From Alloprevotella sp. (GTDB taxonomy: Bacteria > Bacteroidota > Bacteroidia > Bacteroidales > Bacteroidaceae): a stretch of DNA of 5,969 bases. A model generated the notes under the pieces. It did no database searches and had not been told where the DNA came from. It saw only the letters and a program-made list of their open reading frames with translations. Where the stretch lies: NCBI GenBank assembly GCA_015259235.1, contig JABZGM010000135.1, positions 1-5,969 on the forward strand, in the 5' to 3' direction. Positions 1 through 5,952 of the stretch are shown in pieces (position 1 is the stretch's first letter; every line of letters begins with the position of its first letter). The translations under genes and the position numbers were made by a program.

Positions 1-72
1 TATTTGGTTATCAACAACAAATATACGAAAAACAATCCTCTTTTTGGCCTTTTGTTGAAACTATTTTAAGGC

Positions 73-107
73 AAAAAACAACCCTTGCTTATCCCGAATT
101 GGGGTTG
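73..107 (-). terminator. Candidate intrinsic terminator for leftward transcription
   Basis: Read on the minus strand, CAACCC (107-102) can pair with GGGTTG (84-79), and the stem is followed at once by six T residues (78-73). The loop of about 17 bases is long and could hold a further small CCC/GGG pairing. Stem plus T-tract suits a rho-independent terminator for transcripts coming from the right. The nearest stop codon on that strand is about 450 bases away, so it would imply a long 3' untranslated region unless something else is transcribed between. Confidence 0.42.
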
Positions 108-114
108 ATAAGGC

Positions 115-139
115 TATAATGACCGATTTGGGATAATGG
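115..139 (+). repeat. Dispersed intergenic motif, copy 1
   Basis: The core TAATGACCGATTTGGG (117-132) is identical to the copy at 3641-3656. The surrounding 25 bases match the inverted copy at 5908-5932 at 22 positions, including TATAATGACCGATT at the left end. It lies in the gene-free left end, just beyond the candidate terminator. A shorter related sequence, CCCGAATTGGGG, sits at 93-104. Confidence 0.6.
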
Positions 140-307
140 AAGGAAGATGTAGAAAAGCTTAAGCGTGAAACGCGCCAGAATCGAATAGAATAGAACAGAA
201 AAAGGAGAGCTGGAAAATACCGCCTGCATTCAAGATTAGCATTTACAACTCAATTTCAAGCACTTACAAATGCCATCAAAATAAAAAACGACAGTGATGC
301 GCAAAAA

Positions 308-414
308 CTAGGAGATTTGCAGCTGTTTTGTGGGAGAAAACAAGTCAAAATGTAGGAGGAAAATAGAAAAACGTCGGACGTTTTGAAAATTTTGTGGGAG
401 ATTTTCTGTAATCC
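308..414. repeat. Five-unit degenerate tandem array, 21-22 base period
   Basis: Units begin at 308, 330, 352, 373 and 394. They share a head of the form GTnGGAG followed by four A or T residues: CTAGGAGATTT, GTGGGAGAAAA, GTAGGAGGAAAA, GTCGGACGTTTT and GTGGGAGATTTT. The second half of each unit is A/T-rich and poorly conserved. Units 2 and 5, with their preceding Ts, share the exact 12-mer TTTTGTGGGAGA (326-337 and 390-401). The period of 21-22 bases equals two turns of B-DNA, so the heads would face the same side of the helix, as expected for tandem protein-binding sites. No gene is evident here. Confidence 0.5.
368..384. repeat. Perfect 17-base palindrome
   Basis: AAAACGTC and GACGTTTT flank a single central G. 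As RNA it would form a seven-pair stem with a three-base loop. On the minus strand it is followed by a T-rich run (TTTTTCTATTTT), so it might act as a weak terminator of leftward transcription; as DNA it could bind a dimeric regulator. It straddles the junction of units 3 and 4 of the 21-22 base array. Confidence 0.5.
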
Positions 415-552
415 TTTGCGATAGTTCTCGAAAAACTTCCTAGAGAGTCTACAATTCAATCGAAAACAAGGGATAAAAAATCTATTTGCAGCCTTTCGCT
501 TTGTCTTTCCATTTCGCGATTATTACATCAAGGAAGATAGAAAACATTTTCT

Positions 553-1980
553 TTACGTAGGCTTCTCTCCTCTAAACATCGGCTTTCTCCCAAAATACCA
601 GCCAAAGAAGAGTTGAATGTAGTGAATAGAATTGTTGAGTGAAAAGCCAGCGTGTCGATAATCGTAGAGATAATTGACCGTAGAGATGCCCAAATAGCGG
701 CGTCCATTGGTGTGGACAAGGGCTCCACGGAAGATGAAGTCCATGTGAAAGTTCTCGACATTCTTCCACAATACTCGAGCAGAAAGGCTTTCTCCACTTT
801 GGTATTTGTAGCCAATCGAAGGCGCAAGACTGGCAGAGACCAACCAATGACGAGCGGGCACCCAGTTGTAAGCATATCCAAACGAGACTCCCCACTGGCG
901 ATAGGCAATGTTGCTGACGCGAAGTGCGTCGTTGATGGTGACATTAGGAGCAATGGTGCGCAGGAAAGACTCTGTGCGCTCAGCGTCAAACGCCATATCT
1001 TGACGATCGAAACGCAGCCCCATGAGCCACGAACCAGCACTGCGGAGCTGCACTGTGCTCATGGCAAACGCTGCAGGATACGAGAAGTGTCGATAGTTGA
1101 AGACGTAGTACAGATTGAGCGCCAGGGTTTTGGTGCGCATGGCAGGAAATCTTTGTTGCGAAATACTGTGAGTTTGCAGCGAATCGAAACCAGAAATGCC
1201 AATGAGATTGAAATTACCTCGGCTATAAATATAGTTGAGATCGAACCCAAGTTTGGAGTTGTAGGAAGCGAAATTAAATTCAGAAGCACGGCTGCCAAAT
1301 CGGTCGGGGACGACTCCGAAGGAATAGCCGATACTCAGCGCCTTCCAGGCAAAATAAGGTCCTAATTTAACTTCATGCGCAGGAGCAAAAGTAAGGCTTT
1401 GGGTGCTCCCAGTGGCGTCTGTGCCTGAAAGACGGATGAGTTGGAGAAAGTGAGTGTTGTAGAGTTTGACTTGGAAGTCGTAGCGCGTGCGCTCTATATA
1501 AGTGGTGTCGAAAGTATTGAAATAGGTGGCAATATCGTTGCCCAAACCCCAAAGGAAATGTTCGCGATGTCGCTTCCAGTCGATGCGACAATCGGCTGGA
1601 ATGTTGCGCCAACGATCTTCTTTTGCCTTCTTTTTGGGGAAGAGTATAGGAATCAAGCCATAAGACTGATGAGAAAGGGCACGAAAATTGAGGTGAAGAA
1701 GGTCGGTGGCAATGGGAGGTAGATATTTTCGTCCCAGAGAATCCAGTCCATTCCAAGCCAAAGGAAGGGTTAGTTTTTCGCGCTCATTACTATGATAGGT
1801 CAGATTTTCCAACGAACGCAGCGTGGTGGGAAGCGTAGGAAGGCGCAAGCTGTCAAGTTTTAACGGTGTATGATTTAAGGGAACATACTGCAAAGTGTCG
1901 CCTGTCTCGCGAGCAAATGACACGAGACAGGCGAAAAATAGACCTATAATAAGGAGCGATGAGCGAAAGAATGGCTGCAT
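553..1980 (-). CDS. DUF4421 family outer-membrane beta-barrel protein
   Basis: Predicted outer-membrane beta-barrel of unknown function, 475 residues from the ATG at 1980. Residues 1-23 (MQPFFRSSLLIIGLFFACLVSFA) form a signal peptide. Cys18 does not sit in a proper lipobox, so it is probably not a lipoprotein. After a variable linker (about 25-125) the DUF4421 core starts near FDTTYIERT (157-165). It carries alternating aromatic/polar strands and the family hallmarks FSYPAAF (299-305) and QLRSAGSWLMG (311-321), and ends with a final strand IHYIQLFFGWYFG (452-464) plus a short basic tail. The family occurs mainly in Bacteroidota and has no established role. The chosen ATG lies 4 bases after the nucleotidase stop, so translation is probably coupled. 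A TTG at 1992 would add four residues and overlap that stop, and is less likely. By position it may serve the nucleotidase, for example as a pore or surface partner, which is inference only. Confidence 0.88.
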   Translation of the reverse strand: MQPFFRSSLLIIGLFFACLVSFARETGDTLQYVPLNHTPLKLDSLRLPTLPTTLRSLENLTYHSNEREKLTLPLAWNGLDSLGRKYLPPIATDLLHLNFRALSHQSYGLIPILFPKKKAKEDRWRNIPADCRIDWKRHREHFLWGLGNDIATYFNTFDTTYIERTRYDFQVKLYNTHFLQLIRLSGTDATGSTQSLTFAPAHEVKLGPYFAWKALSIGYSFGVVPDRFGSRASEFNFASYNSKLGFDLNYIYSRGNFNLIGISGFDSLQTHSISQQRFPAMRTKTLALNLYYVFNYRHFSYPAAFAMSTVQLRSAGSWLMGLRFDRQDMAFDAERTESFLRTIAPNVTINDALRVSNIAYRQWGVSFGYAYNWVPARHWLVSASLAPSIGYKYQSGESLSARVLWKNVENFHMDFIFRGALVHTNGRRYLGISTVNYLYDYRHAGFSLNNSIHYIQLFFGWYFGRKPMFRGEKPT

Positions 1981-1984
1981 GCGA

Positions 1985-3622
1985 CTAATCAATGTTGGGA
2001 AGCGTGCGAAGATAGGCGATGAAAGCGTCGGTGGAGGTGGGGATGTTTACTTTGATTTCTGCAGACGCTGGGAATTGACTAGGAAGATAACCATCACCTC
2101 CGGTGGTCATGAATTCGTCAGCTACGACAACAAGTTTGGTGTTGGCACGAATGGGGACAGTCTTTCCGTTGGGTAGTGTGAGCGAGAGGGCTTTGACGTG
2201 GCCTTTCGCATCGAGGGTGGGATTTACTCCTGATGTTTGGAGATGGCCGAGTTTGCAAACATTGTAGCCGTGCTCCACGAGGTCGAGCAGTTGCTTGCCT
2301 GTATAGCGATAAACGCGGAGCGGATTGGCAAAGGGAAGAGCTTCTCCCACAGAGAGGATGGTGATGTCGCCTTGCGGAAAACCTGCGCGGATGCTTCCGA
2401 AATGGCTTACTCCTACAACGAGAGCGTTGTCATCAAGATGCGCTGCTTTGCGATAGGCAGCAGCAAAACTTTGGCAAACGAGAGAACCAACTTTGGTTTG
2501 TCGCTTACTGCGCGTGCGGTCATGCTCAACAGCCGCACTGGCATAGGTGAGTTTTTGACTCAAAGGGATGCCGCGGAAAAGCGTGGTGTGGTATTGCTCT
2601 TCGACTTGGGCTTGAAGTCGTGCAGCCTTGGGCTCAAGTTTTGCATCGGGATTGACACGAACGAGTTCGGGCGTGATGCTGACGAGTTGCCCAGAGAGGG
2701 TGTCGACTTCGCATTTGAGCATAGACACACAACGTCCGTGCCACAAACCTTGCACGATGGGGACTGACTTTTGGCTGTCGGACATGCCGATGACGCGTGT
2801 GTGGGAATGTCCAGAAAGGACGGCTTGCACGTCGGGTGAATCAATTTTCTTGAGATTTTCTTCATCACGATCCGACCACAACACTTGTTGTCCGTGCATT
2901 TCAGCTCCAATGTGACAAAGGAGCAGGCGAACATTAGCATTGTGCACGGCTTCGTAACCAGGGAGGTGGGAGATGCTATCGAGCACCGCAGGATAGTTGC
3001 CATCAAACGACAAACCTTTCAAACGTTTTGCCGCAGCCTGCCACGGTGTGTTGCTGGTGAGCAAACCGATGAAAGACACGTGGAGTGTCTTAGTGGGAGA
3101 GATTTTTACGGGAACTACTGCCCAGGGTTGCACATACTCGGGAAGTTGTCCAGCAGAATTGCGCACATTAGCACCAATATAAGTGATGTCCCACGACTTG
3201 GGTTTGCAATCTACGTCATTCCATTTGCGGGCAAGCGACTCTTGTCCTTCGTCATACTCGTGATTGCCCAACACACTGATGTTTACTCCCATGTCTTTGA
3301 ACATCTGAGGCATGAGGCTGTGGGTGCGTGTGGCATTGTAGAAGAAACTGCCACCGAAATTGTCGCCTGCAGAGACAGTGACATTGTAGGGATATACCTT
3401 TTTGAGAGAGTCTAGCGTTTGCACCACATAGGCTGCGCCTGGTGTGCCTTGACTACGGTCGGGAAGCAAGCCTGCATGAAAGTCGTTGAGTGAGAACACT
3501 GCGATGGTGACTGTGTTCTGATGAGAAGTGGAAGGGGACGCCGACACCGCTGCCTTTGCGATGCTGGGAGCTGCGACGAGGGAAGTGGCGACGAGGGCAG
3601 CAGAAAGGAAGAAATGTTTCAT
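1985..3622 (-). CDS. Exported 5'-nucleotidase/metallophosphatase, UshA-like, both domains in one chain
   Basis: Predicted periplasmic or surface hydrolase of nucleotides and related phosphate esters, 545 residues. Residues 1-24 form a signal peptide (basic Lys2, hydrophobic core, AKA before the likely signal peptidase I cut at 24/25), with no lipobox cysteine. The N-terminal metallophosphatase domain (about 37-320) has the metal-binding set in order: LNDFH (Asp47, His49), SAGDNFGG (Asp87), LGNHEYD (Asn120, His121), LLCHIG (His237) and SGHSH (His272, His274). The C-terminal 5'-nucleotidase domain (about 350-545) has PFANPL (Phe431) and FMTTGGDGYLP (Phe504), matching the base-stacking positions of UshA. 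The usual NGGGIR substrate loop reads SHFGSIR (406-412): the Arg is kept but the Asn and one Gly are lost. The ATG at 3622 is chosen because it gives the signal peptide; an upstream in-frame start at 3727 would overlap aguB by 70 bases. The exact substrate is not determinable here. Confidence 0.92.
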   Translation of the reverse strand: MKHFFLSAALVATSLVAAPSIAKAAVSASPSTSHQNTVTIAVFSLNDFHAGLLPDRSQGTPGAAYVVQTLDSLKKVYPYNVTVSAGDNFGGSFFYNATRTHSLMPQMFKDMGVNISVLGNHEYDEGQESLARKWNDVDCKPKSWDITYIGANVRNSAGQLPEYVQPWAVVPVKISPTKTLHVSFIGLLTSNTPWQAAAKRLKGLSFDGNYPAVLDSISHLPGYEAVHNANVRLLLCHIGAEMHGQQVLWSDRDEENLKKIDSPDVQAVLSGHSHTRVIGMSDSQKSVPIVQGLWHGRCVSMLKCEVDTLSGQLVSITPELVRVNPDAKLEPKAARLQAQVEEQYHTTLFRGIPLSQKLTYASAAVEHDRTRSKRQTKVGSLVCQSFAAAYRKAAHLDDNALVVGVSHFGSIRAGFPQGDITILSVGEALPFANPLRVYRYTGKQLLDLVEHGYNVCKLGHLQTSGVNPTLDAKGHVKALSLTLPNGKTVPIRANTKLVVVADEFMTTGGDGYLPSQFPASAEIKVNIPTSTDAFIAYLRTLPNID

Positions 3623-3640
3623 TGTAGATGATGGAAAATC

Positions 3641-3656
3641 TAATGACCGATTTGGG
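3641..3656 (+). repeat. Dispersed intergenic motif, copy 2
   Basis: An exact 16-base match to copy 1, filling half of the 35-base gap between aguB and the nucleotidase gene. Read on the gene strand (CCCAAATCGGTCATTA) it begins one base after the aguB stop triplet and ends 18 bases before the nucleotidase ATG. Its ATTTGG can pair with CCAAAT at 3663-3668 at the end of aguB, giving a small possible hairpin over the stop codon. Confidence 0.6.
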
Positions 3657-3657
3657 T

Positions 3658-4533
3658 TTAATCCAAATATCGTTTGGCGAGAGGAGCAAACTCTTCTATG
3701 CGACGATCGCGAAGGAAGGGCCACCAACGACGCACATTCTCACTGCGCTGCAAATCAATGTCCACGATGGCAACGACTTCTTCGTCAATGTCAGCGCGGA
3801 ACAAGAACTCTCCCTGAGGACCAGCCACAAATGAGCTTCCCCAGAATTGGATGCCGTGAGTTTGTCCACTAGGGTCTGGTTCATGCCCAGTACGGTTGAC
3901 CGCTATTACGGGAAGTCCGTTGGCAACCGCATGACCACGCTGCACTGTTGTCCATGCTTCACGCTGGCGAGCTTGTTCTTCGGGCGTATCACTACTTTCA
4001 TAGCCAATAGCGGTGGGATAGATGAGGAGGTCAGCCCCACGGAGTGCCATCAAGCGCGCGCCTTCGGGATACCACTGATCCCAGCACACCTGCACACCTA
4101 AGCGACCCACACTTGTGTCGATGGGTTCAAAACCGAGATCACCAGGGGTGAAATAGAATTTTTCATAATAGGCGGGATCGTCGGGAATGTGCATCTTGCG
4201 ATATTTTCCTGCGATGGTGCCGTCTTTTTCGATGACTACAGCGGTGTTATGATAAAGACCAGCTGCGCGACGCTCAAAGAGACTGGTGACAATCACGACC
4301 CCAAACTGGCGCGCAAGCGTGCCGAAGAAGTCGGTGGAAGGACCGGGGATGGGTTCTGCCCAATCGAAGAGGTCGGGATTCTCCGTCTGACAAAAATAAG
4401 GGGTGTTGTGGAGTTCTTGCAACACCACGAGTTCTGCCCCACGTTGGGCAGCTTGTGCAATTCCCTTGGCAAGTTTCTGAAGATTGAACTCGACATTGGG
4501 AGTGCAAGACATTTGTATGAGGGCTACTTTCAT
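3658..4533 (-). CDS. aguB: N-carbamoylputrescine amidase
   Basis: Cytoplasmic nitrilase-superfamily hydrolase that converts N-carbamoylputrescine to putrescine, CO2 and ammonia, the second step after AguA. The 291 residues match the family's usual length of about 290. The Glu-Lys-Cys catalytic triad is intact: Glu40 in LQELHNTPYF, Lys113 in YRKMHIPDDP, and Cys150 in VQVCWDQWYPEGAR. The stretches AYYEKFYFTPGDLGF (121-135) and IYPTAIGYES, and the C-terminal RRWWPFLRDRRIEEF, are typical of N-carbamoylputrescine amidases and separate it from general nitrilases. The ATG at 4533 gives the standard MKVALIQMSC start of the fold. The DNA before it is A/T-rich without a Shine-Dalgarno sequence. It lies downstream of aguA, which makes the substrate assignment firm. 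One base beyond its TAA stop is a copy of the dispersed TAATGACCGATTTGGG motif (read here as its complement). Confidence 0.96.
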   Translation of the reverse strand: MKVALIQMSCTPNVEFNLQKLAKGIAQAAQRGAELVVLQELHNTPYFCQTENPDLFDWAEPIPGPSTDFFGTLARQFGVVIVTSLFERRAAGLYHNTAVVIEKDGTIAGKYRKMHIPDDPAYYEKFYFTPGDLGFEPIDTSVGRLGVQVCWDQWYPEGARLMALRGADLLIYPTAIGYESSDTPEEQARQREAWTTVQRGHAVANGLPVIAVNRTGHEPDPSGQTHGIQFWGSSFVAGPQGEFLFRADIDEEVVAIVDIDLQRSENVRRWWPFLRDRRIEEFAPLAKRYLD

Positions 4534-4622
4534 GAGCTAATAAATGGGATATTGGAGAGAAGTCGGAAATCGCAAATTCTGATTTGACGATGAAAACAGA
4601 ACTTCCAACTATTAGGCACAAA

Positions 4623-5792
4623 TTATTGAACAGGAGTGCGGAACACTTCGCGTGGAAACTGCATAGTGGCGCAGTGCAGCGATCCATGTTGACGAATGAG
4701 AGCACGACAATCTACCCCCACAATTTCGTGGTCAGGGAAAGCCGTTTGGATGATTTTGAGTACCAAGGCGTCTTTCTCGGGCTGAGCATAAGTGGGCACA
4801 AGCACCGCCTTGTTCATGATCAAGAAATTGGCATAGGTGGCAGGCAATCGCTCCTCTTCATCGTAGCACGCATCGGGCAGGGGCACAGGAATCAAGCGAT
4901 AAGGCTTACCCTCGAGGGTGCGGAAGGCTTGAAGTTCGCGTTCCATAGCCGCCAGCGCTTCGTAGTGTTCGTCTGCGGTGTCCGTGCATTGCACATATAT
5001 AATAGTGTCATTGGGACAAAGACGTGCGAGAGTGTCGATGTGAGAATCAGTGTCATCCCCTGCCAAATAGCCATGGTGGAGCCAAAGTATGCGTTCCACT
5101 CCAAGGCGTTCTTTGAGCAGAGCTTCCACTTGTGCTTTATCGGATGTTGGCACTGCATCGCCTTGACGACGTCGGTTGGGATTGAGCAAACATTCTGCCG
5201 TTGTCAGCAGCGTGCCACGACCATCACTCTCTATGCCACCGCCTTCTAGTTCAAAGTCGAGTGCATCAACATAGTGTCCGCGCACGAGATTCGTGGCATA
5301 CAGCAGCTTGTTGGCAGCATTGTCGTGTTCAGCTTTGAACTTTCCTCCCCAACCATTGAAGCGAAAATCCATCAGCTCCGCTCCGCCTGTGCTTTGCACG
5401 GTGAGAAAACCATAGTCGCGCACCCAAGTGTCGTTGGTGGTGGGCACGAAGACGAAGTGGATGTTCTTCATTGCCGCTTGAGGAAGTTGTTTAGAGAGAT
5501 AGTCTTCTAGCTTCAATCCTTCGACAGTGAGAATGATGAGTGGTTGGCGCACCGCTATTTCATAAGCTAGGCGGACATAACACTCTGTCACTTCCTGGAG
5601 GATGTCTGCCCAGTCCGTGGCAGCATGGGGCCAAGTGATGAGAATCGCGCTTTGAGGTGCCCACTCCGCAGGGAGTGTGCGCAATGGTCGCGGCTCTTGT
5701 TGCTCCACATCAATGGATTGGTGGAGATTTTCTAAATTAAACTCGGCGGTCATTCCGTGACCGGGACGAGGGGGAAGGGCTTCGAGAGGCAT
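4623..5792 (-). CDS. aguA: Agmatine deiminase (agmatine iminohydrolase)
   Basis: Cytoplasmic enzyme that hydrolyses agmatine to N-carbamoylputrescine and ammonia, the first step of the agmatine route to putrescine. The 389-residue product is a peptidylarginine-deiminase-fold (PAD_porph) protein. The conserved core begins at LPAEWAPQSAILITWPH (about residue 40). It continues with NDTWVRDYG (120-128), FNGWGGKF (145-152), EGGGIESDGRG (183-193), the catalytic-His motif DDTDSHID (His251, Asp253) and the C-terminal nucleophile motif GSLHCATMQFP (Cys374), so all expected active-site residues are present. The ATG at 5792 gives about 40 residues before the core. A second ATG at 5753 (residue 14) would give 376 residues, closer to the usual family length. 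Neither start has a clear Shine-Dalgarno sequence, so the start is uncertain. It is the first gene of the probable operon, and aguB, encoding the next enzyme of the pathway, follows after 89 bases. The family assignment is very secure. Confidence 0.96.
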   Translation of the reverse strand: MPLEALPPRPGHGMTAEFNLENLHQSIDVEQQEPRPLRTLPAEWAPQSAILITWPHAATDWADILQEVTECYVRLAYEIAVRQPLIILTVEGLKLEDYLSKQLPQAAMKNIHFVFVPTTNDTWVRDYGFLTVQSTGGAELMDFRFNGWGGKFKAEHDNAANKLLYATNLVRGHYVDALDFELEGGGIESDGRGTLLTTAECLLNPNRRRQGDAVPTSDKAQVEALLKERLGVERILWLHHGYLAGDDTDSHIDTLARLCPNDTIIYVQCTDTADEHYEALAAMERELQAFRTLEGKPYRLIPVPLPDACYDEEERLPATYANFLIMNKAVLVPTYAQPEKDALVLKIIQTAFPDHEIVGVDCRALIRQHGSLHCATMQFPREVFRTPVQ

Positions 5793-5801
5793 TGATTTTA
5801 T

Positions 5802-5820
5802 TGACGTTTATAGGGCGTCA
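5802..5820. promoter_or_regulatory. Short inverted repeat just upstream of aguA
   Basis: TGACG (5802-5806) and CGTCA (5816-5820) form a perfect inverted repeat with a nine-base spacer, ending 9 bases before the aguA ATG at 5792. It could be an operator or a small hairpin in the aguA leader that affects translation. With five-base arms it could also be chance. Confidence 0.25.
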
Positions 5821-5854
5821 TCCTAATATCGGGTGCGGTATTTGAATACGACAC

Positions 5855-5872
5855 CACACGTATATCACACGT
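5855..5872. promoter_or_regulatory. Tandem CACACGT repeat upstream of aguA
   Basis: CACACGT occurs at 5855-5861 and again at 5866-5872, an 11-base period of about one helical turn. The 11-base units differ at only two positions. The pair lies 63-80 bases upstream of the aguA ATG, a usual place for an activator or repressor site. No regulator can be named from the sequence. Confidence 0.35.
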
Positions 5873-5907
5873 TTACCAGACTAGAACAAAGAATTATGAT
5901 ACGATCT

Positions 5908-5932
5908 CCTTTACCCCCAATCGGTCATTATA
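5908..5932 (-). repeat. Dispersed intergenic motif, copy 3, inverted
   Basis: On the minus strand this reads TATAATGACCGATTGGGG and onward, matching copy 1 at 22 of 25 positions with no gaps. It lies in the aguA upstream region, in the opposite orientation to copies 1 and 2, so the operon is bracketed by inverted copies. It is about 115 bases upstream of the aguA ATG and ends 20 bases before a possible plus-strand ATG at 5953. Confidence 0.55.
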
Positions 5933-5952
5933 CCGTTATAGTGCAGATTGTT

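Larger units (their letters stand above)
134..552. other. Gene-free region left of the DUF4421 gene
   Basis: This A/T-rich stretch shows no convincing coding region on either strand. Apart from the tandem array and palindrome listed separately, it holds a small run of GAATA/GAACA units (179-199) and a 14-base palindrome AGAAAACATTTTCT (539-552) that abuts the DUF4421 stop codon. If the operon terminates at 73-107 this stretch is its 3' untranslated region; otherwise it may contain an unrecognised small RNA. Confidence 0.4.

Noticed and set aside
18..25. Bacteroidota-type -7 promoter box TATATTTG on the minus strand
   Set aside because: It matches TAnnTTTG, but no TTG is found at the expected -33 spacing and any target gene would lie outside the window, so it is not listed as a promoter.
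308..414. CRISPR-like array
   Set aside because: The period is only 21-22 bases, the units share just a short degenerate head, and there is no repeat-spacer structure or cas gene.
256..459. 67-residue minus-strand frame in the left gene-free region
   Set aside because: It starts with TTG, has low-complexity Lys/Phe/Ser-rich content expected from A/T-rich non-coding DNA, and overlaps the tandem array. The hydrophobic C-terminal end is the only gene-like trait.
652..1365. 237-residue open frame on the plus strand
   Set aside because: It lies wholly antisense to the well-supported DUF4421 gene, resembles no known family, and looks like a shadow of that gene's codon use. The other plus-strand open frames under 1985-5792 are rejected for the same reason.
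3623..3727. Longer N-terminus for the nucleotidase (start at 3727)
   Set aside because: It would begin at a TTG, overlap aguB by 70 bases and bury the clear signal peptide that starts at the ATG at 3622.
4573..4586. Small hairpin CAAAT-TCTG-ATTTG between aguA and aguB
   Set aside because: Five A/T-rich pairs without a T-tract are too weak to support a terminator or regulatory structure.
5887..5897. Possible -7 box (ATTCTTTG on the minus strand) for aguA
   Set aside because: The first two bases do not match TAnnTTTG and the spacing to an upstream TTG is at the long limit, so no aguA promoter is called.
115..5932. Inverted motif copies as ends of a mobile element carrying the four genes
   Set aside because: A third copy lies inside the operon, no transposase or integrase is present, no target-site duplication is visible, and the genes look like ordinary chromosomal functions.
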